Positions 1-7,888 of a DNA stretch of 12,433 bases are shown in pieces. The translations under genes were made by a program, and so were the position numbers. The notes under the pieces were generated by a model, which ran no database searches, was not told where the DNA came from, and was given only the letters and a program-made list of their open reading frames with translations. Location: assembly GCA_023145575.1 (NCBI GenBank), contig JAGLDN010000033.1:1-12433 (forward strand). Reading direction: 5' to 3'. This DNA comes from Psychromonas sp. (GTDB taxonomy: Bacteria; Pseudomonadota; Gammaproteobacteria; Enterobacterales; Psychromonadaceae). Numbering within the stretch: the stretch's first letter is position 1; the number at the start of each line of letters is the position of its first letter.

Positions 1-230
1 ATCACCAAAGGTCGAATTAAAATAAAAATTTTAATTCCTAAGTGGTTATTCTACATAGAGATTTTATAACAACTCGCCTTGGTACTAATTGCCTTGCTCT
101 GCGGGCACAAGCTCGAAAACCAAGACTGCGTTACAATAATCGAAAAGTGAATAACAATTACCTAATATTGTGCCTTGTTCTGATTATAGAGCATGAGCCT
201 GACAAAGCATTTTTACGTCAGATGGGTATA
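1..230 (-). repeat. R repeat copy 1 (reverse orientation)
   Basis: The copy reads on the minus strand. Its head, the complement of 211-230, matches the heads after sapF and tpiA (TATACCCAT..GACGTAAAA). The body holds the 57-nt module M at 14-70 and a shortened opposite copy at about 130-156. The module opens with a perfect hairpin: arms GAATTAAAAT (14-23) and ATTTTAATTC (28-37) around four A. A nested pair CTTGGT (78-83) and ACCAAG (119-124) lies between the modules. The tail probably reaches the window edge. Unlike the other heads, this one has no recognisable gene ending at it on the minus strand. Confidence 0.75.
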
Positions 231-350
231 GTTAGCATTTTTATAATATTCAAATAAAAATTAGATTGAAACTGTTTGTTTATTAAACTCTTCGTGATTT
301 AGCCTTGTAACGTGGGGTTCGTTGATCGCATGCTATTTAACTTCTTAAAG
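231..350. other. Spacer with no recognisable feature
   Basis: AT-rich sequence between the head of R copy 1 and repeat A1. I see no open frame with a ribosome binding site, no RNA gene and no convincing terminator. A short open stretch on the minus strand leads into the R head, but it is too short to call a gene relic. Confidence 0.4.
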
Positions 351-472
351 TAACTTACTAGTGCATTGTGATTTTAATAAAGGGAACAGCCATTTACATC
401 AACTTCCGAATTGAATTTAGCTGTTTTATTGCGTAAAATTTAGATAACTGGTTTAATTTTATTGGTATGATT
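351..472 (+). repeat. Repeat A, copy 1
   Basis: A segment of about 120 bp that recurs in the same orientation at 2332-2451. Shared landmarks in order are ACTTAC, TTGTGATTTT, AACAGCCATTTA, GCTGTT and TTGCGTAAAAT, ending in ATTRGTAT. AACAGC (385-390) and GCTGTT (420-425) can pair across a 29-nt loop, and the loop length is identical in the other copy. The function is unknown. The two copies flank the bcr gene. Confidence 0.65.
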
Positions 473-483
473 ATCACTAGTCA

Positions 484-741
484 GAATTAACATAGACGCT
501 AAATCTTAAGTGGTTGTTATCTATAAAGTTTTTATAACTTTGCTTATTGGGGCAAGTTACCAAGCCCTTTGGAGCGAAAACTTACTTTTTTTTTATTTAT
601 CGACCCAGCCTTGCATTGCAATAATCGCAAACAGAATAACCATAAAAGAATTTAACATCTTGTCATTGATAGATTAACTATTGCGCTTTATCCTGATTGT
701 CGAATTCGCGCTTAATGTTGCACCTCTAACGCCACAATGGG
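484..741 (-). repeat. R repeat copy 2 (reverse orientation, overlaps the end of bcr)
   Basis: On the minus strand this copy begins at or inside the 3' end of bcr. From about 741 down to 682 it aligns with the head of the copy after yfhL, sharing CCCAT, a TCGA.AATCAG core and ATAAAGCGCA. The module M pair lies at 615-671 (57 nt) and 484-538 (55 nt) in opposite orientation. The part beyond the bcr stop is clearly homologous to the other copies; homology inside the coding region is weaker. A run of nine T (586-594) lies on the plus strand, so it cannot serve as a U-tract terminator for bcr. Confidence 0.65.
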
Positions 742-1929
742 AGTTAAAGAGCGTTTAACCACAAGCCAATAAATAAAAAAAGAAGCGCATGAACAAATCG
801 TCATGGTGAATACCATTGGCCATACTGTTGTCATTGCAAAGTTTGACATGATAGCAGCCGCTATTGCTCCTGCACTAAACCGACAAGTACCTGAAAGTGA
901 AACGACAGTACCTGCAATATGAGGGTAATCGGCGAGCAATAACGCCATGACATTACAAGCAATAACGGGTAATGTGCCAATTAGCATCATCAAACAAACC
1001 ACTATCGCCCATAAACCTAAATGTAAAAATTGCCCCACGACTAACAAAATACCCGCTATAAAATGAATTGCCAGCGCAAATTGTACCATCCAAGTTAAGC
1101 CTTGACGTCTTACAAAACGTGCGTTTATTACTGACATTATAATAATAAAAATTATATTGCATCCAAACAAATAACCTACATGCTGAACTGGAATCTTAAA
1201 CACATTGATGTACACAAAAGAGCCACCCGTTATAAATGCAAACAGACACGCATAGTTAAACGAGGTTGTCAAAATAAGCCCCATGGTCTTTACGTTGGTA
1301 AACAATCTCACGTAATGGCGAATCGAATTGTGCGCATTAAATAATTGCCGATGTTCAATCTTCAATGTTTCTGGAATTTGAATATATGCCACTAACATAG
1401 TTACCATGCCAATCAATGATAACACCCAAAAAATTGAACGCCAACCGAACCAAACAGAAAGATAGCCACCAAGTAAAGGAGCAATCAAAGGAGCAATTAT
1501 CATGCTTAAACTGATAAACGACAATACTCTGGAAAAATCTTCTTTATCAAACATATCGCGTATAACAGCCTGCATAGCCACTACGATGCTCGCGCATGCA
1601 ACCCCTTGACTTGCACGAGCCAATGTCAGCTCTTTAATACCAACCACGAATGAACTTAAAATAGACAGAACAATAAAAATAACCATACCAAACATCAAAA
1701 CAGGCTTTCGTCCAAAACTATCAACAATTGGGCCATTAAATAATTGTGCAATTGCAAAACCCGCCATAAAAGCTGTCAGTGTTAATTGAACCGCACCAGA
1801 GCCTACCCCTAAATCATGTGAAATTTCTAACATTGCAGGCAAATACATATCAATTGCAAACGGCATTAATGCCGCAATAGCAGCAAGCGTGAAGATCAGC
1901 GAGAAGCTAAGTTTTGTTTCCTTAATCAT
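712..1929 (-). CDS. bcr: Bcr/CflA-family drug:H+ antiporter
   Basis: A 405-residue major facilitator protein of the inner membrane, close in length to E. coli Bcr. That family exports bicyclomycin, sulfonamides and some small peptides or cysteine using the proton gradient. The first membrane helix carries the family motif FAIDMYLPA (residues 24-32). The helix 2-3 loop has the major-facilitator signature GPIVDSFGRKPV (66-77). EDFSR, APLIAPLLGG and SRFVRR-like NARFVRRQG segments also match Bcr. About twelve hydrophobic helices are visible. The ATG at 1929 gives the usual N-terminus, although no strong Shine-Dalgarno precedes it. A weak promoter candidate lies at 1965-1992 (TTGAAG, 16 nt, TACAAC on the minus strand). 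The last ten residues, TPIVALEVQH, lie where an R repeat head aligns. The real substrate cannot be read from the sequence. Confidence 0.92.
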   Translation of the reverse strand: MIKETKLSFSLIFTLAAIAALMPFAIDMYLPAMLEISHDLGVGSGAVQLTLTAFMAGFAIAQLFNGPIVDSFGRKPVLMFGMVIFIVLSILSSFVVGIKELTLARASQGVACASIVVAMQAVIRDMFDKEDFSRVLSFISLSMIIAPLIAPLLGGYLSVWFGWRSIFWVLSLIGMVTMLVAYIQIPETLKIEHRQLFNAHNSIRHYVRLFTNVKTMGLILTTSFNYACLFAFITGGSFVYINVFKIPVQHVGYLFGCNIIFIIIMSVINARFVRRQGLTWMVQFALAIHFIAGILLVVGQFLHLGLWAIVVCLMMLIGTLPVIACNVMALLLADYPHIAGTVVSLSGTCRFSAGAIAAAIMSNFAMTTVWPMVFTMTICSCASFFIYWLVVKRSLTPIVALEVQH

Positions 1930-2331
1930 AATTTTTAGTTACCAATAATTTAATTTATAAACGGGTTGTATTGCCTAACCAGACAACTTCAACGTGCGCA
2001 CTCAGCAAGATAAATTATGCTAAGTTATAAGACATAAAAAAGATTATAATTTCAATTAGTTTCTCTGCACTCAAATGATTTAATAATGACCTTCATACAG
2101 GTTGAACTGATGAAATAAACAAAGAAATGACAGCCTAAATATCGCCCTTGAAAGTCTATCTTTTTTATGAATTAGCATCGGGTTACAACATGATTTTATC
2201 ACGCAGCCCTGCCGATATAACCTCGGTTATATTAAATCAATAGAAAGTCTAAAAATATAAAAAATGAACTCATTGCTATTATATATAACTATCACAATAA
2301 ATAGATTTTCTATTTTACCGCGTAAAATAAT
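1930..2331. other. bcr-trhP spacer, left part
   Basis: About 400 bp between divergent genes, without a gene. It contains a perfect dyad ATATAACC-TC-GGTTATAT (2215-2232), two direct copies of GAAAGTCTA (2150-2158 and 2243-2251), and AT-rich stretches that must hold the bcr promoter. CGCGTAA (2319-2325) and TTACGCG (2336-2342) form an inverted pair at the entry to repeat A2. I see no small coding gene or RNA gene. Confidence 0.4.
2215..2232. promoter_or_regulatory. Perfect 8+2+8 inverted repeat
   Basis: ATATAACC-TC-GGTTATAT lies in the spacer between divergent bcr and trhP, roughly 285 bp from the first start and 330 bp from the second. It could be an operator or a small hairpin. The distance from either gene makes a direct promoter role uncertain. 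Confidence 0.25.
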
Positions 2332-2451
2332 TTACTTACGCGTTGTGATTTTCGGAAAAAGAACAGCCATTTATATTAATTTCAGTCTTTAATCAAGCTG
2401 TTTCCCTTGCGTAAAATCTACAGCGCATAGTTAATGTCATTAGTATTAATA
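2332..2451 (+). repeat. Repeat A, copy 2
   Basis: Direct repeat of 351-472. The AACAGC (2362-2367) and GCTGTT (2397-2402) arms again enclose a 29-nt loop, followed by TTGCGTAAAAT. This copy ends about 108 bp before trhP, so it may belong to that gene's upstream region. Weak promoter elements for trhP (TTGTGC at 2497-2502, TATTGT at 2520-2525, 17-nt spacing) lie downstream of it. Confidence 0.65.
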
Positions 2452-2556
2452 CAAAAAAATATATCTTTTTGCAAAAAAGAAGTAAACTACCAACATTTGT
2501 GCAAGAACAAATTTTGTATTATTGTACTGACTTGAACTAAGAAGAGCAACTCACCG

Positions 2557-3918
2557 ATGATGAAACCTGAATTACTTTCTCCTGCTGGCACATTAAAAAA
2601 TATGCGTTACGCATTTGCTTATGGCGCGGATGCTGTTTATGCGGGGCAACCTCGCTATTCATTACGCGTTCGAAATAATGAATTTAATCTTGAAAAATTA
2701 AGTATTGGTATTGAAGAAGCTCATTCACAAGGTAAACAACTGTTTGTTGTTTGTAACATTCAACCGCATAATTCAAAATTAAAAACCTTCATTAACGATA
2801 TGAAACCTGTGATTGCTTTACAGCCTGACGCACTGATCATGTCTGATCCTGGGCTTATCATGATGGTGCGTGAAGCTTTTCCGAAAATGGCTATCCATTT
2901 AAGTGTGCAAGCTAATGCTGTTAATTGGGCAAGTGTGAAATTTTGGGAGTCCCAAGGTATTAAACGTATTATTTTATCGCGTGAATTGTCATTAGATGAA
3001 ATTGAAGATATTCGCCAACATTGCCCTGATATTGAACTAGAGGTATTTGTTCATGGTGCACTTTGCATGGCCTATTCTGGACGTTGTTTACTTTCAGGAT
3101 ACATCAATAAACGCGATGCAAATCAAGGAACTTGCACTAATTCTTGCCGTTGGAAATATGATGTTCATCAAGCAAAAGAAAACCAAACAGGTGATATTGT
3201 GGCTATTAACAAATCACCGCCTACATTAGGCACAGGTCAAACAACTGATCAAGTTTTTTTATTGCAAGAAGAAGGTCGGCCTAGCGAATATATGCCAGCA
3301 TTTGAAGATGAGCATGGCACATACATCATGAATTCTCGAGATTTACGTGCTGTAGAGCATGTTGAGAGATTACTTAGCATTGGTGTTAACTCATTTAAAA
3401 TAGAAGGCAGAACAAAAAGCTTTTATTATTGTGCGCGCACTGCACAAGTGTATCGAAAATCTATTGATGATGCAATTGCAGGTCGACCTTTTGATACAAA
3501 TTTACTTGGCAAGCTTGAACATTTAGCTCACAGAGGTTATACAGAAGGGTTTTTAAATCGTCATAGCCATGATAAATATCAAAATTATGATTATGGTTAT
3601 TCAATCAGCGAAACGCAGCAATTTGTTGGTGAAATGACAGGACGAAATCAAAATGGATTAGCCGAAGTTACCGTTAAAAATAAGTTTTTAGTGGGTGACC
3701 AATTACAACTAATGACCCCGCAAGGTAATATCAATTTTAAACTTGAAGAGCTACAAAATAAAAAAGGAGAATTAATTGATGTCGCACCGGGATCTGGGTA
3801 TATTTTATACTTACCAGTACCAAAAGAGATTGATCTAAACCATGGTCTGCTGATGCGTTACCTGAATCCAGGGACAGATACACGCAATCCGCATGAAAAA
3901 GCAGCCTGTACGAATTAA
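2557..3918 (+). CDS. trhP: TrhP (YegQ), U32-family tRNA uridine-34 hydroxylation protein
   Basis: The 453-residue product matches E. coli YegQ/TrhP almost end to end. Known role: TrhP makes 5-hydroxyuridine at the wobble position of certain tRNAs in the oxygen-independent, prephenate-dependent route, the first step towards cmo5U34. Visible: MKPELLSPAGTLKNMRYAF at the start, then the U32 signature FVHGALCMAYSGRC. Cysteines 170, 177, 193 and 197 sit where the family is thought to bind an iron-sulfur cluster. The C-terminal half has SFKIEGRTKSFYYCARTAQV and TPQGNINF. Two ATGs stand in tandem (2557 and 2560); the second gives the family's usual MKPELL. GAAGAG lies about 13 nt upstream, so the Shine-Dalgarno is poorly spaced. 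The stop codon directly abuts yfhL. Confidence 0.95.
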   Translation: MMKPELLSPAGTLKNMRYAFAYGADAVYAGQPRYSLRVRNNEFNLEKLSIGIEEAHSQGKQLFVVCNIQPHNSKLKTFINDMKPVIALQPDALIMSDPGLIMMVREAFPKMAIHLSVQANAVNWASVKFWESQGIKRIILSRELSLDEIEDIRQHCPDIELEVFVHGALCMAYSGRCLLSGYINKRDANQGTCTNSCRWKYDVHQAKENQTGDIVAINKSPPTLGTGQTTDQVFLLQEEGRPSEYMPAFEDEHGTYIMNSRDLRAVEHVERLLSIGVNSFKIEGRTKSFYYCARTAQVYRKSIDDAIAGRPFDTNLLGKLEHLAHRGYTEGFLNRHSHDKYQNYDYGYSISETQQFVGEMTGRNQNGLAEVTVKNKFLVGDQLQLMTPQGNINFKLEELQNKKGELIDVAPGSGYILYLPVPKEIDLNHGLLMRYLNPGTDTRNPHEKAACTN

Positions 3919-4182
3919 ATGGCACTGCTTATCAAAGAAACATGCATAAACTGTGATATGTGTGACCCAGAGTGCCCAAATGAGGCAATCACATTTGTAG
4001 CAGATATTTATGAAATTGATCCTGATTTGTGCACTGAATGTGTTGGTTTTTATGAACAACCTACTTGCATCGATGTTTGCCCTATAAAAAACTGTATTAT
4101 TATTGACCCTGATCATCGAGAATCGACACAACAGCTCTTGGATAAATTTGCAATCATCCACGCCCATGTGACGCAAAAATGA
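3919..4182 (+). CDS. yfhL: YfhL-type ferredoxin with two 4Fe-4S sites
   Basis: An 87-residue soluble ferredoxin, one residue longer than E. coli YfhL. The first cluster motif is C9, C12, C15 and C19. The second is C38, C41, C50 and C54, with the eight-residue gap typical of the Allochromatium/YfhL type. C59 is an extra cysteine. DMCDPECPNEAI and CTECVGFYEQPTC are diagnostic. The ATG follows the trhP stop codon with no spacing, so the two are probably translationally coupled. The pairing suggests, but does not prove, that this ferredoxin supplies electrons to the TrhP reaction or its cluster. The last six residues (AHVTQK) and the TGA stop are read from the head of an R repeat; E. coli YfhL ends differently (HHADKI). 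Confidence 0.95.
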   Translation: MALLIKETCINCDMCDPECPNEAITFVADIYEIDPDLCTECVGFYEQPTCIDVCPIKNCIIIDPDHRESTQQLLDKFAIIHAHVTQK

Positions 4183-4431
4183 ATCATCAGGCACGAAGTC
4201 GATAATCAGAATAAAGCGCAGGATAGGACTAATCAGTTTTCGATAGAATTAACGCAAAGATGTTAATTCTATTATGGTTACTCCCTTTTCGATTGCCCCG
4301 TTCAAGGCTGCTCTCGAGTAAACAAAAGCCAAGTTAGCGCGCCAACGAACATGGATACTTGTACCAATCAACAAAGTTATAAAATTTCGAACTAACGTGG
4401 ATATAAATTTCTAATGTATAAATTAAAAAGG
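4161..4431 (+). repeat. R repeat copy 3 (overlaps end of yfhL, fills the gap to sapA)
   Basis: The head starts at 4161 inside yfhL (CCCATGTGACGCAAAAATG), followed by TCGATAATCAGAATAAAGCG, the segment shared with copy 2. Forward module M is at 4246-4302, with an 11-bp perfect hairpin at 4243-4253 and 4262-4272. The spacer carries TACTTGTACCAATCAACAAA, also seen in copy 4. The reverse module starts at GTTATAAAATTT (4376) and is degraded towards sapA, so the right edge is approximate. The element occupies nearly the whole yfhL-sapA gap. Confidence 0.75.
4243..4272 (+). terminator. 11-bp AT-rich hairpin after yfhL
   Basis: The arms ATAGAATTAAC and GTTAATTCTAT pair perfectly around an 8-nt loop. 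The stem has few G:C pairs and no U-run follows, so it is a poor intrinsic terminator. It may instead protect the 3' end of the trhP-yfhL transcript. The equivalent hairpin after tpiA is at 10940-10961. Confidence 0.3.
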
Positions 4432-4445
4432 AAATTAACTTTACA

Positions 4446-6050
4446 ATGCGCATTATTTTGATTCTTATCTATTTTTTTCTTCTCACTGCATGCCAGGGGA
4501 ATGAATCGACGCTTAAACACAGTTTAGTGTATTGCCCTGAAGGTAATCCTAAATTGTTTAACCCACAACTCGTCGATGATGTTGCCACTATAGATGCAAC
4601 TACCAACCAACTTTATAATCGATTAGTTAAACGCGATCAAATGAATCAAAAAATTCTACCTGACCTAGCAACTCATTGGATTCAAAATAAAAATGAAAAT
4701 AGTATCACCTTCTTTTTGAGAAAAAATATAGCATTTCATCACACAGCGTACTTTTCTCCTACCCGCAATTTTAATGCTGACGATGTTATTTTTAGTTTTA
4801 ATAGAATGCTAAAAACTACAAATCCGTTTCATGCCATTTGCCCGCTTTCTGATAACTATTTTTTTAATCATCCTTTTTATAATTCAGTCAAAACTATAAT
4901 AAAAATAGATGATTATACTGTAAAGTTTTTACTGAGAAGCAAGGTTCAATATTTTTTAGATAACTTAACCGATAACTATAGCATTATTTTATCTAAAGAA
5001 TATGCACAGCAATTATTAGCAAAAGGTACACCAAAAAATATTGACTATTTCCCTATTGGAACAGGACCGTATAAATTTAAAAGTTTTTCGCGGAATAATT
5101 TGATCCGTTATCAAGCAAACACTAAATATTGGCAGGGGAAACCTTCCATTGATAATTTAATATATTCAGTCACGCCTCAAAGCATCCAACGCTATGCGAA
5201 GCTTCTCTCAGGGAAATGTGAAGTAATAATTTACCCGTCTCCGACGCAAATAAAAAAAATATCTAAGGATAAAAGCTACAGACTCAGTATGAACTCAACC
5301 TATAATATCATCTTATTGGCATTTAATACTAAGCGTACCGCGTTAAAAAATAAAAACGTCAGACATATTTTGTCGCAGGTTATTGATAAAAAACAAATCA
5401 ATAGTACTATTTTTTTTAATACAGCCGAGGTTGTAAATTCTATATTAACACCAGACTCATGGGCATTTGCCCCCAATTTAAGACGTGTTGATGATCCCTC
5501 TAAAATAACAAAAAAAGACTTAGCCCTACTTCGTCACAACGTGTCAAAGCCATTAATTATTTTAGCCCCTAAAAAAGGCGCTGAATTTGATCCTCTATTT
5601 AAAACAATAGCGAAAATAATAAAATATAATTTTGATAAAATAGGTGTACAAAGTAAAATTTTTATATTGGGGCATATCGACTTGCATAAACGCTTAAACT
5701 CTGGACACTATGATCTTTATTTAACGAGGTTAAAGGGTAATCCTTATCACCCCATTAATATGTTTATCCCCATATTAAGCTGTGATTCCAAAGCCGTTGA
5801 AGGTAATAGTGCGCGCTGGTGTAATAGAAAGACTCAAAAATTGTTAAATAACATACTAACGTCATCACGCTTGAAACAAAAAAAACAAAAATATCATCAA
5901 TTGCAAAAGTTAATTCAGAGAGAATATCTTTACCTCCCTATCGTACATGTATTACGATTTGATGTCATGCAAGCCAATATTTCAGGCATTTCGCTCAACC
6001 CATTAACTGGCATTAATTTCTTTAATGTAAAAAAACAAGGCTCACATTAA
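4446..6050 (+). CDS. sapA: SapA, substrate-binding protein of the Sap ABC transporter (predicted lipoprotein)
   Basis: A 534-residue family-5 (OppA/DppA-like) solute-binding protein, slightly shorter than E. coli SapA (547). In Salmonella and Haemophilus SapA binds antimicrobial peptides, and heme in Haemophilus. Conserved landmarks are YCPEG near residue 29, FSPTRNFNADDVIFSFNRML, PIGTGPYKF, LLAFNTKR and the paired cysteines LSCDS...RWCN near the C-terminus. Residues 1-15 form a hydrophobic signal ending in the lipobox LTAC, so Cys16 should be lipidated. The next residue is Gln, not the Asp that retains lipoproteins in the inner membrane. Enterobacterial SapA has an ordinary signal peptide instead. 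AAGGA (4428-4432) lies 13 nt before the ATG, which is long. It is the first gene of sapABCDF; no clear promoter is visible between it and yfhL. Confidence 0.93.
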   Translation: MRIILILIYFFLLTACQGNESTLKHSLVYCPEGNPKLFNPQLVDDVATIDATTNQLYNRLVKRDQMNQKILPDLATHWIQNKNENSITFFLRKNIAFHHTAYFSPTRNFNADDVIFSFNRMLKTTNPFHAICPLSDNYFFNHPFYNSVKTIIKIDDYTVKFLLRSKVQYFLDNLTDNYSIILSKEYAQQLLAKGTPKNIDYFPIGTGPYKFKSFSRNNLIRYQANTKYWQGKPSIDNLIYSVTPQSIQRYAKLLSGKCEVIIYPSPTQIKKISKDKSYRLSMNSTYNIILLAFNTKRTALKNKNVRHILSQVIDKKQINSTIFFNTAEVVNSILTPDSWAFAPNLRRVDDPSKITKKDLALLRHNVSKPLIILAPKKGAEFDPLFKTIAKIIKYNFDKIGVQSKIFILGHIDLHKRLNSGHYDLYLTRLKGNPYHPINMFIPILSCDSKAVEGNSARWCNRKTQKLLNNILTSSRLKQKKQKYHQLQKLIQREYLYLPIVHVLRFDVMQANISGISLNPLTGINFFNVKKQGSH

Positions 6051-6051
6051 T

Positions 6052-7008
6052 ATGTTGAACTATATTATGCGCCGTTTAGGGCTCTTTATTAGCACCGCTT
6101 TTATTCTAACGCTCATTGCATACGCGCTTCACTATTGGCTCAATCAGTCTCACTCACAGCCGATCATTAATGGGTATATTACCTATATGATACAGATTTT
6201 AAAAGGTAATTGGGGGATTTCAATTATTGATCATCAACCCATTTTAGCCAAAGGATTAAAATCACTTGCCTCCACGTTGGAGTTATCTATTTTTGCTTTT
6301 ATTGGCGCACTTACTCTTGCAATACCTTTAGGTATAATTGCAGGTATTTACCGAAATGGTCAAATAGATTACCTTATTATGAGCACTGCCATCATCGCCC
6401 TCGCTCTGCCCGTTTTTTGGGTTGCTATCATGATGCCAACTGTTTCTAATATATTCCATTTGACACTGCCGATTGACGGACAAATAAGTCCGATTTATGA
6501 AGTCAAAAATGTCACAGGATTTATGCTAATTGATTCTTTATTTACCACAGGGACTTATCATTTTGAAGCTTTTTATAGTAGAGTTAGACACCTTATTTTA
6601 CCAAGCATCGTGCTTTCATTATTTATTTTTGCAGAAACCATTCGCCTGACTCGCCATTCAATTTCGATGGTAATGAAAAGTAATTACATCAATGCAGCTT
6701 ATTCAAAAGGGCTCTCAACAGTGCAAATATTACGCTCGCATGTATTTAAAAATATTTATCCATCAATTATACATGACTTACGCTCTAATCTAAGTACACT
6801 ATTTTCTTTTGCGATGACAGTTGATATTGTATTTAAATCAAAGGGGTCTGGGCAATGGTTATTAACCAGCATACACGAAGGAGATTACATTGTACTTCCA
6901 ACGGCGATATTGATTATTGGGGGCTTTATTCTGCTATCAAGTATTCTCATCGATATTTTATTAATGTTGACCTCCCCAACAAAACGGATAACTTTATATG
7001 TCGATTAA
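6052..7008 (+). CDS. sapB: SapB, permease subunit of the Sap transporter
   Basis: A 318-residue inner-membrane permease (E. coli SapB is 321). Six main hydrophobic stretches lie near residues 9-30, 75-100, 105-130, 180-198, 247-261 and 278-307. The cytoplasmic EAA loop that contacts the ATPases is at 214-236 (NAAYSKGL...HVFKNIYP). YEVKNVTGFMLID at 149-161 matches the SapB periplasmic segment YEVKPITGFALID. The gene starts 1 nt after the sapA stop and overlaps sapC by 11 nt, so translational coupling is likely. The N-terminal MRRLGLF corresponds to the MRR-LL start of DppB-type permeases. Confidence 0.93.
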   Translation: MLNYIMRRLGLFISTAFILTLIAYALHYWLNQSHSQPIINGYITYMIQILKGNWGISIIDHQPILAKGLKSLASTLELSIFAFIGALTLAIPLGIIAGIYRNGQIDYLIMSTAIIALALPVFWVAIMMPTVSNIFHLTLPIDGQISPIYEVKNVTGFMLIDSLFTTGTYHFEAFYSRVRHLILPSIVLSLFIFAETIRLTRHSISMVMKSNYINAAYSKGLSTVQILRSHVFKNIYPSIIHDLRSNLSTLFSFAMTVDIVFKSKGSGQWLLTSIHEGDYIVLPTAILIIGGFILLSSILIDILLMLTSPTKRITLYVD

Positions 7009-7888
7009 TGACGAGTTTGATAAAAAACAGATAAGAACGCCACTACATTACATTTTTCAGATTTTTAAGAAAAAAGTGGCCGCTATTATTGCCGTATGGA
7101 TCATCTGCACATTTTTGTTCATTATCATTTTTGCTGATTTTATTGTATCGCACTCCCCTTCTGAACAAAATATGAACGCATTGTTACTTCCACCATACTG
7201 GCTAAAAGGGGGAAATACTGCCTACCTTTTAGGTACTGATGAATTAGGACGAGATAACTTTTCTCGATTAATTATGGGGATCCAACGTACCCTCGCTGGC
7301 GCATTAATTATCACTGCTGTCGTAAGCTTTTTCGGCCTGATCCTAGGGGCACTAGCCAGTTCCTTGAAAAATTTCAAAGCAAGTATTCTTCATCATTTAC
7401 TTGATAGTCTTCTTACTATCCCTATTTTATTAACTGCATTGATCTTCATTGTCATTTTTGGAAGCAGTTTCCAAAACTGCCTATATGCCATTGCAATTTC
7501 ATTACTTCCTCAATTTATAAGAAGTATATTCTTAAGTATTGAAACTGAAATGGCAAAGCCCTATATCGTCGCATTGAAAATTGATAGCATGAGTGATCTT
7601 CAACTCGTTAAAAATGTAATTTATCCCAATATATTAGAGCCCTTAGTCACCATTATTAATCGAGTCTTCACAATGGCTATAATCGAAATAACAACGCTGG
7701 GATTTTTAGGGTTTGGAGTGCAAACAAAGGGAACAGAATTAGGCGCTATAATAGCAAATAATTTCGAATTTATGTATCTATCACCGATATTAGTGCTCGC
7801 ACCTGGCATTACTCTTTTTATTATTATTTTTTCATTTAATGTCGTCGCAGAAGGTATTCGACATGCAATTATAGAGGCTGAACAATAA
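6998..7888 (+). CDS. sapC: SapC, permease subunit of the Sap transporter
   Basis: A 296-residue inner-membrane permease, the same length as E. coli SapC. After an N-terminal cytoplasmic stretch comes a first helix (about 27-48). Then follows the OppC/DppC-family motif LGTDELGRDNFSRL (78-91) and five more helices. The EAA loop is at 190-212 (VALKIDSMS...NVIYPNI). It pairs with SapB to form the membrane channel. The start lies inside sapB, and the last stop base is shared with the sapD start (TAATG, 7886-7890). Confidence 0.94.
   Translation: MSINDEFDKKQIRTPLHYIFQIFKKKVAAIIAVWIICTFLFIIIFADFIVSHSPSEQNMNALLLPPYWLKGGNTAYLLGTDELGRDNFSRLIMGIQRTLAGALIITAVVSFFGLILGALASSLKNFKASILHHLLDSLLTIPILLTALIFIVIFGSSFQNCLYAIAISLLPQFIRSIFLSIETEMAKPYIVALKIDSMSDLQLVKNVIYPNILEPLVTIINRVFTMAIIEITTLGFLGFGVQTKGTELGAIIANNFEFMYLSPILVLAPGITLFIIIFSFNVVAEGIRHAIIEAEQ

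Noticed and set aside
42..257. 71-codon plus-strand open frame
   Set aside because: It lies across R copy 1, has no ribosome binding site, and its sequence is explained by the repeat.
300..345. tRNA-like GGTTCG segment
   Set aside because: No acceptor, anticodon or D arms can be built around it.
586..594. Run of nine T as a terminator for bcr
   Set aside because: The run is on the plus strand; bcr is transcribed from the minus strand, where it would be an A-run. No stem precedes it.
953..1162. 69-codon minus-strand frame inside bcr
   Set aside because: Shadow of the clear Bcr reading frame; no independent start signal.
3835..4194. 119-codon minus-strand frame opposite yfhL
   Set aside because: It is antisense to a well-conserved ferredoxin gene and its cysteines mirror that gene's codons.
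4300..4445. sapA promoter in the R tail (several TATAAA-like sites)
   Set aside because: None has a -35 element at acceptable spacing; AT-rich sequence gives many chance matches.
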